A stretch of DNA of 64,000 bases, taken from Marinobacter sediminum. GTDB lineage: Bacteria > Pseudomonadota > Gammaproteobacteria > Pseudomonadales > Oleiphilaceae. Below the pieces are notes generated by a model. The model had not been told where the DNA came from. It made no database searches and was given only the letters and a program-made list of their open reading frames with translations. Location of the stretch: assembly GCF_023657445.1 (NCBI RefSeq), contig NZ_JAGTWY010000001.1, positions 3,038,001 through 3,102,000 of the forward strand, in the 5' to 3' direction. A program made the translations under genes and the position numbers. Of this stretch, positions 1 through 8,832 are shown one piece after another. The stretch's first letter is position 1. Every line of letters starts with the position of its first letter.

Positions 1-3000
1 ATGCGTTGTCCGGCCGGGAACCCGAGGAGCCGTCAGCGCCTGAAGAGGCCGTGGAGGAACCTGAGGAGCATGCCGCGACCGATCTGTCACACCTGGATCC
101 GGAGCTGGTGGGCATTTTCCTGGAGGAAGCCTACGATCTGATCAATTCCACTGGCAGTGCACTTCATACCTGGAGCGAAGATCCTTCCAACCGGGCCGTC
201 GCTGCTGAACTCCAGCGCGACGTGCACACCCTCAAGGGCGGTGCCCGCATGGCCGGCGTTGAGTCCATTGGGGATCTGACTCACGTCCTCGAAGACCTGT
301 TCGAGAAAGTGGCGGAAGGTCAGCTGGAAGCCAGTGACGCCATGAACGACCTTCTGTTTGCCTGCCATGACCGGCTGGCACAAATGGTTGAACAGGCAGC
401 GACACAGAAACCCTGCCCACCCGCGACCGAGCTGGTATCGCAGGTTCAGGCCATTCTTCGCGGAGACGCCCCGGCACCCCAGGCCCAACAAGACGAGGCT
501 GAGCCGGATCTTCCGCAAACTGAAGACTACGAAGCTCAAGCGGTTGAGGGCTCGCAAGAACCGGAAGTCGACGAGACGCCCGGTGTTACAGCGGCCATGA
601 CTGCAGCCAGTGACGACGACCTGACTGGCATCTTCCTCGACGAGGGCCTGGAAATCCAGGACGCCATTGGGGAATGTCTGGCTCAATGGCGTGATGAACC
701 GGAAGAATTAACCGGTGTCACCCAGCTTCAGCAGGAACTGCATACTCTCAAGGGCGGCGCACGGCTGTCAGATGTAGACACCATCGCCGATCTCGCCGAG
801 GCGTGGTCTGACGCTCTCGATCCACTGATTGCCGGCGCCAGTAACCAGGCGACCCTGCTGCAACTCAGTGACAGGGCGCTGAACTCTCTCAGGACTATGC
901 TTACGAGCCTGGAAGAGAGCAAAAAACCAGTTGCCGACGATGCCCTGGTCGAGGCACTGAAGGCCGCCCATAGGACGGCTGCTGATGATGCTCAGGTGAA
1001 ACCGGCAGAAACCGAAGACGCCGGCACCGAAGATGTGGACCCGGAAGTTCTCGAAATCTTCCTGGAGGAAGCCGGCGAGATCATGGACCAGTTAGAGCAG
1101 ATGCTTGAGGACTGGCGCAAGGAGCCGGCTAACCATACCTTCAACCAGGAAGCTCAGCGTGCCCTGCATACACTGAAAGGTGGTGCACGCCTGTCACAAC
1201 TGACACAGCTCGGTGACAAGGCTCACGCGTTCGAAACCCGCCTGATTGATCTGGGCGGCAATGCGCCAGACGAGAGCCAGTGGCAAGCCATCACCGAAGA
1301 GCACGACGCCATCATTGCGATGGTCGCGGAGATCCGGAAACGCTTTGATTCCGGTGCAGTAACACCAGAGCCTGCCAAGGCTCCGGAGCCGGAGCCGGAG
1401 AAAAAGCAGGCACCTGCGCGGATTGAGACGTCAGAGGCGGATGCCAAGAAACCGCCAGAGCCGGCACCCAAGCCCGCCAAGGCACCGGCAAAACCCCGTA
1501 AAAAGGCTGCTGAGGCTCAGCGAGCGGCTCAGGAAACGATCCGGGTATCGGCACCGCTGCTTGACGAGATGGTCAACCTCGCTGGCGAAACCAGTATTAC
1601 CCGTGGCCGCCTGGAACAACAGACCAGCGACTTCAGTCACACCCTGGATGAAATGGCTGCGACCATCGAGCGTTTGCGTGAACAGCTCCGGCGGATGGAA
1701 ATCGAAACCGAAGCGCAGATCCTGTTCAGTGCCGAAAAAGAGCATGGCCCCGATTACGGCGAGGACTTTGATCCCCTGGAAATGGACCGGTATTCGTCCA
1801 TCCAGCAGTTGTCACGAGCACTGACCGAATCCTCCTCCGACCTTGCGGACCTGCGGGAAACCCTGTCTGACCGGGTGCGGGATACGGAGACCCTGCTGGT
1901 TCAGCAATCCCGGATCAACACGGAGCTCCAGGAAGGTCTGATGAAGACCCGGATGATTCCGTTTGCCTCCATGGTGCCCCGTCTGCGCCGAATCGTTCGC
2001 CAGATCAGCGGTGAGCTTGGCAAGAAAGTGGACTTTGACGTCCGTAACGCCGAGGGCGAAATGGATCGCAACATCCTGGAAAGGATGGTTGCACCACTTG
2101 AACACATGCTTCGTAACGCGCTTGATCACGGTATCGAAGCGCCTGCCGACCGGAAAAAGACCGGCAAACCTGAAACCGGTGAAGTGACACTGTCCCTGAC
2201 TCGAGAAGGCGGTGATGTGGTTCTGCGGATGATCGACGATGGTGCTGGCATTCCGTCGTCGGTGATCCGTGACAAGGCAATTCGTCAGGGCATGATGCGC
2301 CAGGACGAGGACCTGTCCGACCGCGAAGTCCTGCAGTTTATTCTGCAGCCCGGTTTTTCCACGGCCCAGCAGGTCACCCAGATTTCCGGACGTGGCGTCG
2401 GTATGGACGTGGTGGCCAGCGAGATCAAACAGCTCGGCGGCAGTCTCGACATTGATTCTGCCGTTGGCCACGGAACGACCTTCACGGTTCGACTGCCGTT
2501 TACGGTTTCCGTCAACCGGGCGCTGATGGTATCAACCGGCGAAGACTTCTACGCGATCCCGCTCAACACGATTGAAGGCATCGTTCGCGTCAGCACCTAC
2601 GAACTTGAGGAATATTACAAACCGGAAGCACCGCTGTACGAATACGCAGGCCAGGAATACCGCCTGCAGTATCTCGGCAGCTTGCTGAACAGCGACCACC
2701 AGCCCAAGCTTCAGGGTCAGGCGTTGCCTCTGCCGGTCATCCTCGTACGCGGTGCTGAACAGCCAATGGCTCTTCAGGTAGACAACCTGATGGGTAGCCG
2801 GGAGATCGTGGTTAAGTCCCTCGGTCCGCAGTTCGGCACGGTCCGTGGCGTGTCCGGTGCCACTATTCTCGGTGACGGTAACGTGGTGGTGATTCTCGAC
2901 CTGCCGGCGATGATCCGTTCTGACATTCTCTCCGAGCGCCAGCGGCTGGCCAGCCTTGAGAAAGCGCGCGAAGCGGCTCGCTACGAGGAACGAATCACAA

Positions 3001-3362
3001 CGGTTATGGTGGTGGACGACTCGGTTACTGTGCGGAAGGTTACCTCTCGTCTGCTGGAGCGAAACGGCATGGAGGTCATCACTGCAAAGGATGGTCTGGA
3101 CGCAGTAGCCCAGTTGCAGGATCACCAGCCTGACGTCATCCTGCTGGATATCGAGATGCCGCGGATGGACGGTTTCGAGGTGGCGAGTTTTGTACGCCAT
3201 GACGATAATCTGCGTGAGACGCCCATCTGCATGATTACCTCCCGTACCGGAGAAAAACACAGAGAGCGTGCCATGGCCATTGGCGTTAACGAGTATCTCG
3301 GTAAGCCGTTCCAGGAAACCGAGCTGCTTGACACCATTAAACGGCTGTCTGGTAACCAGTGA
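1..3362 (+). CDS. chpA: ChpA-type hybrid chemotaxis histidine kinase (5' end outside window)
   Basis: CheA-like kinase of a type IV pilus (Pil-Chp) chemosensory system; it would phosphorylate PilG/PilH-type regulators that control pilus extension and retraction. The open frame runs to the left edge, so the N-terminus is missing. Visible in order: three Hpt domains with phospho-acceptor His near residues 74, 246 and 388 (each in HTLKGGAR), a Pro/Ala/Lys-rich linker (about 455-505), a P3 dimerisation region, an HATPase domain (N box HMLRNALDHG, G boxes DDGAGI and GRGVGMD), a CheW domain (about 840-970) and a C-terminal receiver with VVDDS, acceptor Asp near 1048 (LLDIEMPRMDG) and the conserved Lys in LGKPF. 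Multiple Hpt domains plus a receiver distinguish ChpA from ordinary CheA. It overlaps chpB. Identity is firm; the number of missing Hpt domains is unknown. Confidence 0.93.
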   Translation, partial: ALSGREPEEPSAPEEAVEEPEEHAATDLSHLDPELVGIFLEEAYDLINSTGSALHTWSEDPSNRAVAAELQRDVHTLKGGARMAGVESIGDLTHVLEDLFEKVAEGQLEASDAMNDLLFACHDRLAQMVEQAATQKPCPPATELVSQVQAILRGDAPAPQAQQDEAEPDLPQTEDYEAQAVEGSQEPEVDETPGVTAAMTAASDDDLTGIFLDEGLEIQDAIGECLAQWRDEPEELTGVTQLQQELHTLKGGARLSDVDTIADLAEAWSDALDPLIAGASNQATLLQLSDRALNSLRTMLTSLEESKKPVADDALVEALKAAHRTAADDAQVKPAETEDAGTEDVDPEVLEIFLEEAGEIMDQLEQMLEDWRKEPANHTFNQEAQRALHTLKGGARLSQLTQLGDKAHAFETRLIDLGGNAPDESQWQAITEEHDAIIAMVAEIRKRFDSGAVTPEPAKAPEPEPEKKQAPARIETSEADAKKPPEPAPKPAKAPAKPRKKAAEAQRAAQETIRVSAPLLDEMVNLAGETSITRGRLEQQTSDFSHTLDEMAATIERLREQLRRMEIETEAQILFSAEKEHGPDYGEDFDPLEMDRYSSIQQLSRALTESSSDLADLRETLSDRVRDTETLLVQQSRINTELQEGLMKTRMIPFASMVPRLRRIVRQISGELGKKVDFDVRNAEGEMDRNILERMVAPLEHMLRNALDHGIEAPADRKKTGKPETGEVTLSLTREGGDVVLRMIDDGAGIPSSVIRDKAIRQGMMRQDEDLSDREVLQFILQPGFSTAQQVTQISGRGVGMDVVASEIKQLGGSLDIDSAVGHGTTFTVRLPFTVSVNRALMVSTGEDFYAIPLNTIEGIVRVSTYELEEYYKPEAPLYEYAGQEYRLQYLGSLLNSDHQPKLQGQALPLPVILVRGAEQPMALQVDNLMGSREIVVKSLGPQFGTVRGVSGATILGDGNVVVILDLPAMIRSDILSERQRLASLEKAREAARYEERITTVMVVDDSVTVRKVTSRLLERNGMEVITAKDGLDAVAQLQDHQPDVILLDIEMPRMDGFEVASFVRHDDNLRETPICMITSRTGEKHRERAMAIGVNEYLGKPFQETELLDTIKRLSGNQ

Positions 3363-4414
3363 TGGCCGGCCAATTTGGCCGGCCCAGAGTCGGGATTGTC
3401 TCTGATGTCGTTTTGCAACGTCATAGACTGCAGGCAGCAACCGCGAAATTCGGCCTTGATGTCTGTTTCTCCGGCGATCCCGAGCGCCTTCTGGGCTATC
3501 CGGAATTTCCTGACGCATGCCTGTGGCTGGTTACCCTGGAAGATGAGGCTGATCATCCCGCGCTGTTTGACCATTTACTGGAAAACACTGAAGCACCGGT
3601 CCTGTTTGGGCTGGACCAGGCACCCAAACCCGGCGGCACGGATTACTTTCGCTGGGAACGGCGGTTGCTCGGAAAGCTTGAAAAACAGCTAGGCCACCTT
3701 GAGGAACTGGACTCAGAGGCCAGTCTTGAGGAGCTTGAGGAGCAGTCGCCCCCGGAACCGGTTACCGCCTCTTTGCCTCACTGGATTCCGCCGGCGGTGC
3801 CCGGTTCAGTGGCCGAGGAAGTATGGATTCTCGGTGCCTCCCTTGGTGGACCCGCTGCGGTCAAGGCGTTTCTGGACAACCTGCCGCCAGGGCTTCCCGT
3901 GGGTTTTATTTACGCCCAGCACATTGATGGCAACTTCACCGAGGCACTGACACGGGTACTGGGCCGCCATGCTAATTACAAGCTCAAAACCGCAGAGGAA
4001 GGCAATCGGATCCACAATAGCGATGTTGTGCTCATGCCAGTGGAACATGAATGGAAAATCGACAACACCGGGGAACTGACCGAGCTCAGCGGCCCCTGGC
4101 CGGGACCTTACGGCCCCTCCATTGATCAGGTCTTGCTGAATGTTGCAGACCATTACGGTCCGCGCTGCCATGCTATTCTGTTTTCGGGCATGGGCAACGA
4201 TGGTGCCATCGCTGCGCCACTGCTCAAGGCTTATGGTAGCCGGATTTGGGTTCAGGAGAGTGACAGCTGTGGCAACAGCTCCATGCCGGACTCCGTAGCT
4301 GCGACCGGTTGTTCCACTTTCTGTGGTACCCCGGAGGAGCTGGCCCGGGAACTGGTCAAAACCATTGAAAAAGCCTGTCTGCTGAAAGGCCGGCAGAAAC
4401 AGGATTCTGCCTGA
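3362..4414 (+). CDS. chpB: ChpB-type CheB methylesterase
   Basis: Protein-glutamate methylesterase expected to demethylate the PilJ-type receptor for adaptation. The C-terminal half (from about residue 150) is a CheB catalytic domain with the Ser of GASLGG (about 160), the His of AQHIDGN (about 187) and the Asp of FSGMGNDGA (about 280), a complete Ser-His-Asp triad. The N-terminal 120 residues have the size of a receiver domain but I see no DD pair, no acceptor Asp and no conserved Lys, so they look like a degenerate receiver. ATG at 3362 overlaps the chpA stop (TGATG); a GTG one codon upstream is an alternative. Translational coupling with chpA is likely. It sits between chpA and chpC in the order known from Pseudomonas aeruginosa. 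Confidence 0.9.
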   Translation: MAGQFGRPRVGIVSDVVLQRHRLQAATAKFGLDVCFSGDPERLLGYPEFPDACLWLVTLEDEADHPALFDHLLENTEAPVLFGLDQAPKPGGTDYFRWERRLLGKLEKQLGHLEELDSEASLEELEEQSPPEPVTASLPHWIPPAVPGSVAEEVWILGASLGGPAAVKAFLDNLPPGLPVGFIYAQHIDGNFTEALTRVLGRHANYKLKTAEEGNRIHNSDVVLMPVEHEWKIDNTGELTELSGPWPGPYGPSIDQVLLNVADHYGPRCHAILFSGMGNDGAIAAPLLKAYGSRIWVQESDSCGNSSMPDSVAATGCSTFCGTPEELARELVKTIEKACLLKGRQKQDSA

Positions 4415-4425
4415 GGAAGCATGCA

Positions 4426-4887
4426 ATGAAAGACGATAGCCAAACCCTCTCCTGCGTCATGATTCCCATGAGCGAGCGGCAACTGTTACTGCCAAACGTG
4501 ACCATCGCCGAGGTCGTGGATTATGCCAGTACGGACGCGGGCACAAACTCGCCTGAATGGCTGGTGGGCTACCTGGACTGGCGCGGGCTCAACCTGCCGG
4601 TAATCTCCTACGATTCCGCCAATGGCGGCACACTGACTGTTCCGGGTGATAACCGGGGACGAATCGTAGTTCTGAACACCATCGGCGAACACCATCAGGA
4701 GGTTCCGTTCGTTGCCCTGGTTACCCAGGGTATTCCCAGCCAGGCAAGGCTCGCAGAGGATCAGATCCGAAAACTGGACGGCGAGGCCGGCCCCGCCGAT
4801 CTGATGCAGGTTGAAGTGGACGGGGAAAATGCCTGGATTCCAAACCTCGAATACATTGAGTCACTCGCCAGACAATCCCGTCACTGA
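4426..4887 (+). CDS. chpC: ChpC-like CheW-domain adaptor protein
   Basis: A 153-residue, single-domain CheW-like protein. CheW proteins couple receptors to CheA-type kinases; this position after chpA-chpB matches ChpC of the Pil-Chp cluster. Supporting features are the beta-strand patterns MIPMSERQLLLPNVTIAEV and the segment GYLDWRGLNLPVISYD, which correspond to the CheW fold's receptor and kinase-binding face. It starts 11 nt after chpB and ends the cluster; the next gene (zur) has its own operator. The family is divergent, so the CheW call rests on pattern plus context. Confidence 0.82.
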   Translation: MKDDSQTLSCVMIPMSERQLLLPNVTIAEVVDYASTDAGTNSPEWLVGYLDWRGLNLPVISYDSANGGTLTVPGDNRGRIVVLNTIGEHHQEVPFVALVTQGIPSQARLAEDQIRKLDGEAGPADLMQVEVDGENAWIPNLEYIESLARQSRH

Positions 4888-4912
4888 ACGCCCTTCAACA
4901 TGGCAGGGATCC

Positions 4913-4937
4913 TTGCAAATGTTATAATGTTGCAAAT
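4913..4937 (+). promoter_or_regulatory. Zur-type operator upstream of zur-znuCB
   Basis: A/T-rich site built around AATGTTATAATGTTGC, resembling the Zur box core (ATGTTATAACAT) of Gammaproteobacteria. The 8-mer TTGCAAAT is present at both ends (4913-4920 and 4930-4937). The site ends 17 nt before the zur ATG, so bound Zur would block the promoter. Seen: the motif. Inferred: zinc-dependent autorepression of the operon. Confidence 0.68.
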
Positions 4938-4954
4938 TTCGTGGGATCCCGATC

Positions 4955-5446
4955 ATGTCTGCCAGCGCACTTCCCTACCGCCCTCACAACCATGCTGCCT
5001 GTGTCAGCCAGGCATTGACTGAAGCCAGGTCAATCTGCCAGCAACATAATGCGCGACTGACACCAACACGAGAGCGGGTGCTGGAACTTATCTGGCAATC
5101 ACACAAGCCCCTGGGCGCCTATGATGTTCTGGCGGAACTGACCGGGGACGGGCACAACGCCGCTCCCCCCACAGTCTATCGGGCGCTCGATTTTCTCCAG
5201 CAGCATGGGCTGGTTCATCGTATTGCATCCCTGAATGCCTTTATCGGATGCGCCCACGCCGGCAAACACCACGCCGGCATGTTTTTAATCTGTCGTGCCT
5301 GCGGCAATGTTCTGGAACTGACCGCGCCCGCTGTCTCCGGCGCAGTTCAGGCGGCCGCCGACCAGGAAGGCTTCAAAGTGGACGACGTCACCCTGGAAAT
5401 AGCCGGCCTCTGTCCCGGCTGCCAGGCGGAGTCGGGTGATGCGTGA
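4955..5446 (+). CDS. zur: Zur, zinc-responsive Fur-family repressor
   Basis: A 163-residue Fur-family regulator. Winged-helix region: ARLTPTRERVLELIWQSHKPLGAY and the DNA-recognition segment PPTVYRALDFLQQHGLVHRI. The zinc sites include CAHAGKHH, a CRAC motif at about 111-114 and a C-terminal CPGC motif; the two CxxC pairs form the structural zinc site. It is followed directly by znuC and znuB, which makes Zur the right subfamily rather than Fur. It overlaps znuC by 8 nt when znuC starts at ATG 5439. It represses zinc-uptake genes when zinc is sufficient, and the operator just upstream suggests autoregulation. Confidence 0.93.
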   Translation: MSASALPYRPHNHAACVSQALTEARSICQQHNARLTPTRERVLELIWQSHKPLGAYDVLAELTGDGHNAAPPTVYRALDFLQQHGLVHRIASLNAFIGCAHAGKHHAGMFLICRACGNVLELTAPAVSGAVQAAADQEGFKVDDVTLEIAGLCPGCQAESGDA

Positions 5447-6209
5447 TTCACTGGTTACCCTTGAAAATCTGACGGTTGAATTTGACGACCGCCCGGTAGT
5501 TGATGATGTGAACCTGAATGTGCACCGGGGCGATATTATTACGGTCATCGGTCCAAACGGCGCAGGCAAAACAACGCTGATCAAAGCCATTCTGGGCATT
5601 CAGAAACTGAGCCGGGGCGCAGTCAGACGGGCAAAAGATCTGGTTATAGGTTACGTACCCCAGCACCTCATCCTGGAATCAACCCTGCCGCTGAGCGTTA
5701 AGCGCTTCATGCTGCTGAGTGGCCGCCCCCTGCCAGAGTGTGAGGATGCACTGGCCAGGACCGGCGTCAGCCATCTGCTCAACGCCTCGATTCACCACCT
5801 CTCCGGTGGAGAAAGGCAGCGGTTACTTCTGGCCAGAGCACTGTCCAGAAAGCCAGACCTCCTCGTTCTGGATGAGCCTGCGCAGGGCGTGGACATCAAC
5901 GGCCAGGCCGCATTATATGAACTGATCCGGGAGCTACGCGACGAACTCCATTGTGGCGTGATCATGATTTCCCATGACCTTCATCTGGTTATGGCTGCCA
6001 CCGACAAGGTTATCTGCCTGAATCAGCATGTTTGCTGCAGTGGCTACCCGGCGGATATCTCACACGACCCCGCATTCATCGAAACCTTTGGTCATCAGGT
6101 AGCAGAGTCCCTGGCCGTCTATCATCACCATCACAATCATCGCCACGACCTTCATGGCGATGTCGTTGGCAGCGGCCACGAGGAGTGCTCCGGCCATGCC
6201 CATCATTGA
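5439..6209 (+). CDS. znuC: ZnuC, zinc ABC transporter ATP-binding protein
   Basis: Cytoplasmic ATPase of the ZnuABC zinc importer. Walker A GPNGAGKTT (about residue 37), signature LSGGERQR, Walker B LLVLDEPAQGVD and the switch His in MISHDLHLV are all intact. The last 30 residues are very His-rich (HHHHNHRHD, then HEECSGHAHH), a feature seen in some ZnuC proteins and probably able to bind zinc. ATG 5439 overlaps the zur stop; a GTG one codon earlier is possible. znuB overlaps its 3' end, consistent with one transcript. No periplasmic ZnuA gene lies in the window, so it must be encoded elsewhere. Confidence 0.94.
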   Translation: MRDSLVTLENLTVEFDDRPVVDDVNLNVHRGDIITVIGPNGAGKTTLIKAILGIQKLSRGAVRRAKDLVIGYVPQHLILESTLPLSVKRFMLLSGRPLPECEDALARTGVSHLLNASIHHLSGGERQRLLLARALSRKPDLLVLDEPAQGVDINGQAALYELIRELRDELHCGVIMISHDLHLVMAATDKVICLNQHVCCSGYPADISHDPAFIETFGHQVAESLAVYHHHHNHRHDLHGDVVGSGHEECSGHAHH

Positions 6210-7008
6210 AACCATTCTGGATGACTTTTTCTGGCGAGCCCTGATAGGTGGGCTTGGCGTCGCCCTGGTGGCCGGCCCCCTGGGCTGTTTTGTCGTCTGG
6301 CGAAGGATGGCCTACTTTGGCGACACACTCGCTCACTCTGCTCTGCTGGGTATTGCCCTGAGTTTCCTGATCAGTGTTCCGCTCAATGTCGGTGTGGTTA
6401 TCACCTGCGTTATCCTGGCCCTGGCACTGGTCCTGTTTTCCCGTACCAAAGCACTGGCGACCGATACCCTGCTCGGTATTCTCGCCCATAGTGCCCTTGC
6501 TATCGGCCTGGTGACGCTGAGTTTTATGCCGGACGTGCGAGTGGACCTTACCGGACTGTTGTTTGGCGACCTGCTTGCCATGAGCCGGGATGACCTGTTC
6601 TGGATTTACGGGGGTGCCGGACTGATTCTGACCCTGCTTGCCACCCTGTGGCGAGGTTTGCTGATGAGCACCATCCACGAGGAGCTTGCCCGCGTTGAAG
6701 GCGTCCCCGTGGAACGACTTCGACTGGTCCTCGTGCTGATGTTTTCCCTGGTGATCGCAGTCGCCATGAAGATCGTGGGCGTTCTACTGATCACAGCACT
6801 GCTGATCATACCGGCTGCGACAGCACGGAGACTGGCACATAATCCGGAGCATATGGTTGGGCTGGCCATGGTCTTCGGGTTTGTGGCAGTCTCCGGCGGC
6901 CTGAGTCTGTCCTGGTATCTGGATACACCGGCCGGTCCATCGGTGGTCGTAACCGCGTTTCTGACTTTCCTGCTGGTATACGGCAGTGCCGGCAAGGTCC
7001 GCGCCTGA
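6196..7008 (+). CDS. znuB: ZnuB, zinc ABC transporter permease
   Basis: Inner-membrane permease of the ABC-3 family (270 aa from the chosen start). It has seven to eight hydrophobic segments and family patterns: CFVVWRRMAYFGDTLAHSALLG near the N-terminus, the cytoplasmic loop HEELARVEGVPVERLRL, and AVAMKIVGVLLITALLIIPAATAR. I chose ATG 6196 (MPIIETILDDFFW), which overlaps znuC by 14 nt and matches the family N-terminus; a longer frame starts at 6154 inside znuC's His tail but gives an atypical polar extension. Works with ZnuC and an unlinked ZnuA. Confidence 0.93.
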   Translation: MPIIETILDDFFWRALIGGLGVALVAGPLGCFVVWRRMAYFGDTLAHSALLGIALSFLISVPLNVGVVITCVILALALVLFSRTKALATDTLLGILAHSALAIGLVTLSFMPDVRVDLTGLLFGDLLAMSRDDLFWIYGGAGLILTLLATLWRGLLMSTIHEELARVEGVPVERLRLVLVLMFSLVIAVAMKIVGVLLITALLIIPAATARRLAHNPEHMVGLAMVFGFVAVSGGLSLSWYLDTPAGPSVVVTAFLTFLLVYGSAGKVRA

Positions 7009-7097
7009 AAATTTCCATGGAATCCCTGCCTGGTCTAAAGTGAAGGAAAACCCGGGTTGGCTCCGGGCATGGAACCACATCATCAGGGTAGGCTTGC

Positions 7098-8105
7098 ATG
7101 GAAAGCTCAAAACTCCTTGTGCCGTGGAAACCAGTGTTATGGCCCGGCTTATGGGTGCCATTGGTTATCCTTCTTTCCGGCCTGATCGCAACAGGCATGG
7201 CCGCCAGCATCGAATCCAACCGGGCCAGGGATCTGGCCCAAGCCCGTTACCATGCCCAGCACCAGGCGCTCGTCAACCTGCTTCTTGCCCGAGCCCCGGC
7301 CATGACTTCTGAAAAGAGCCCCTCTCTGGACTGGTTGCCGTCTCTGTTCGAGGAGGCCCTGCCGCCAACCATCGGCCTGCGTATCGACACGCTTGACCGG
7401 CACACGAAAAAGCCACTGCTTGAAATTCACGCTAACGGCGCCATCAATCCAGCACTCGCCCTTCGTACCAAAGTGAATCCCGGCGATGTGCGCTGGATGC
7501 TGACAACAGTACCCTCCTCCCGGTTACTTGAGGAAGCCGCCTATCAGGCACGAATAACCGTCTGGACCACGGGCCTGGCGCTTTCTGCCCTGGCGACCCT
7601 ACTGACCCTGGTCCTGTGCCGGCGGCTGTACATACAGTCATTGCAGGTCATTGATCTTGATCGGCGCCAGGCAGGTTCAGACAAGCAAATCAACAATCTT
7701 CAGGTCGAAAAAACGATACTCCGCCAGGCACTGAATGACAGCGAACTACGCAGCAGGGACCTTGTCGCCCTGTCCGGCGCGATGATTTGTGAGCTGGACG
7801 AGTACGGGAAAATCGGGTTCATCTCGCCCCAGATCGCCGATACGCTGGACCTGGCTCCAACAGATATGATCGACCAGCCATTCGAGATCCTGGTAGCACC
7901 GTCTTCCCGGGAAAATTTCAGGCTGGCGCTGAATGCATCCAGAACGGACTACACTATCCAGCGAATCGACCTGCCACTATTACATCGAAATACAGATACC
8001 CAGGTTCCAGTGATACTCCGTGTCCGGGCCCTGAGGGACACGCTCCACGGGCTTATCGGTTATCGGCTCAGCGCGCTACCCGCTCCCGCCATCCTTGCCG
8101 GCTAA
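7098..8105 (+). CDS. Membrane-anchored PAS-domain sensor without output domain
   Basis: A 335-residue protein with an N-terminal membrane segment (about 15-35), a periplasmic region of about 115 residues, a second membrane segment (about 155-175), a short coiled-coil-like stretch (QINNLQVEKTILRQALNDSELRSRD) written here only as context, and a PAS domain (about 215-325: ALSGAMICELDEYGKIGFISPQ and following). No kinase, GGDEF, EAL or methyl-accepting region follows, so it would signal through a partner or has lost its output. It lies alone between znuB and a convergent CDGSH gene whose 3' end it overlaps. I cannot assign a ligand. Confidence 0.6.
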   Translation: MESSKLLVPWKPVLWPGLWVPLVILLSGLIATGMAASIESNRARDLAQARYHAQHQALVNLLLARAPAMTSEKSPSLDWLPSLFEEALPPTIGLRIDTLDRHTKKPLLEIHANGAINPALALRTKVNPGDVRWMLTTVPSSRLLEEAAYQARITVWTTGLALSALATLLTLVLCRRLYIQSLQVIDLDRRQAGSDKQINNLQVEKTILRQALNDSELRSRDLVALSGAMICELDEYGKIGFISPQIADTLDLAPTDMIDQPFEILVAPSSRENFRLALNASRTDYTIQRIDLPLLHRNTDTQVPVILRVRALRDTLHGLIGYRLSALPAPAILAG

Positions 8106-8345
8106 GGACTTATGGGTGCCGTCACACAGCGGAGCCGAGGCTGTCTGCTTGCAGCCACAAAACCAGACCCATTCCTTTTTCTCCGCGGTGTACTTTACCG
8201 GGCCAAACCCCGTGCCTTTGTGGGAGCCGTCGCAGAACGGCTGACTCTGGCTTCGGCCGCAGGCACACCAGAAATAGTTCTTGCCACCTTCGACCAGGAC
8301 AGAATACGGCGTCGTGCTTGCCACACGGGCTTTCTCATCACTCAT
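8076..8345 (-). CDS. Double CDGSH iron-sulfur domain protein
   Basis: An 89-residue protein with two CDGSH-type 2Fe-2S motifs: CACGRSQSQPFCDGSHK (about 26-42) and CGCKQTASAPLCDGTHK (about 63-79). Each supplies the three Cys and one His that bind a mitoNEET-like cluster. Bacterial two-motif CDGSH proteins are small, soluble and of mostly unknown role, probably electron or cluster transfer. ATG 8345 has a good ribosome site (GGGAGG, 5 nt upstream). The 3' end overlaps the convergent PAS gene by 30 nt. Confidence 0.9.
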   Translation of the reverse strand: MSDEKARVASTTPYSVLVEGGKNYFWCACGRSQSQPFCDGSHKGTGFGPVKYTAEKKEWVWFCGCKQTASAPLCDGTHKSLAGKDGGSG

Positions 8346-8436
8346 CAAACCTCCCCAGTGCCTTTCTTCGCAATGACGTCAGCAGTATAGACAATTCTCA
8401 GCAGACACCTTGTCACGAAAGGGACATTCGCCTATG

Positions 8437-8462
8437 TTTATATGCGTTTTTCCGAATATATG
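8437..8462 (+). promoter_or_regulatory. Candidate ArsR operator
   Basis: Imperfect palindrome with arms TTTATATGCG and CGAATATATG separated by TTTTTC, ending 10 nt before the arsR ATG. It resembles the AT-rich dyads bound by ArsR repressors ahead of ars operons. The dyad is seen directly; binding by ArsR is inferred from position. Confidence 0.6.
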
Positions 8463-8472
8463 AGACCAGTAC

Positions 8473-8832
8473 ATGTGCCCAGTCAATCACCATCAGCCGG
8501 TCGCTGTATTCAAGGCCTTGGGCGATCCCAGCCGTCTGGCGATGGTATTGCTGATTCGAGCGCAACAGGAGCTGTGTGTTTGCGAGCTGACGACCGCCCT
8601 TGATGTCGCTCAGCCCAAAGTCAGCCGCCACCTCTCGACGCTGCGGGATGCCGGATTGCTGGAGGGAGAACGCCGGGGGCAGTGGATTTACTATCAGCTT
8701 CACCCTCAGTTGCCTGACTGGGTGATTCGGGTCATCGACGAAGCAGCAGAGCCAAATCGTAAAAACCTCAACGCCGAAATGCAGCGACTGGCCAACATGC
8801 CAGATCGCCCCATGAAAACGGATTGCGCATAA
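8473..8832 (+). CDS. arsR: ArsR, arsenic-responsive repressor
   Basis: SmtB/ArsR-family winged-helix repressor (119 aa). The arsenite-binding ELCVCEL motif (Cys about 34 and 36) lies in the helix typical of ArsR, followed by the recognition helix region AQPKVSRHLSTLRDAGLLEGERRGQWIYYQL. It is the first gene of the ars operon; acr3 begins at the base after its stop. It would release the operator at 8437-8462 on binding As(III). Confidence 0.94.
   Translation: MCPVNHHQPVAVFKALGDPSRLAMVLLIRAQQELCVCELTTALDVAQPKVSRHLSTLRDAGLLEGERRGQWIYYQLHPQLPDWVIRVIDEAAEPNRKNLNAEMQRLANMPDRPMKTDCA

Noticed and set aside
2532..3518. 328-codon frame on the - strand
   Set aside because: Antisense to the CheW and receiver domains of chpA; no ribosome site or family features.
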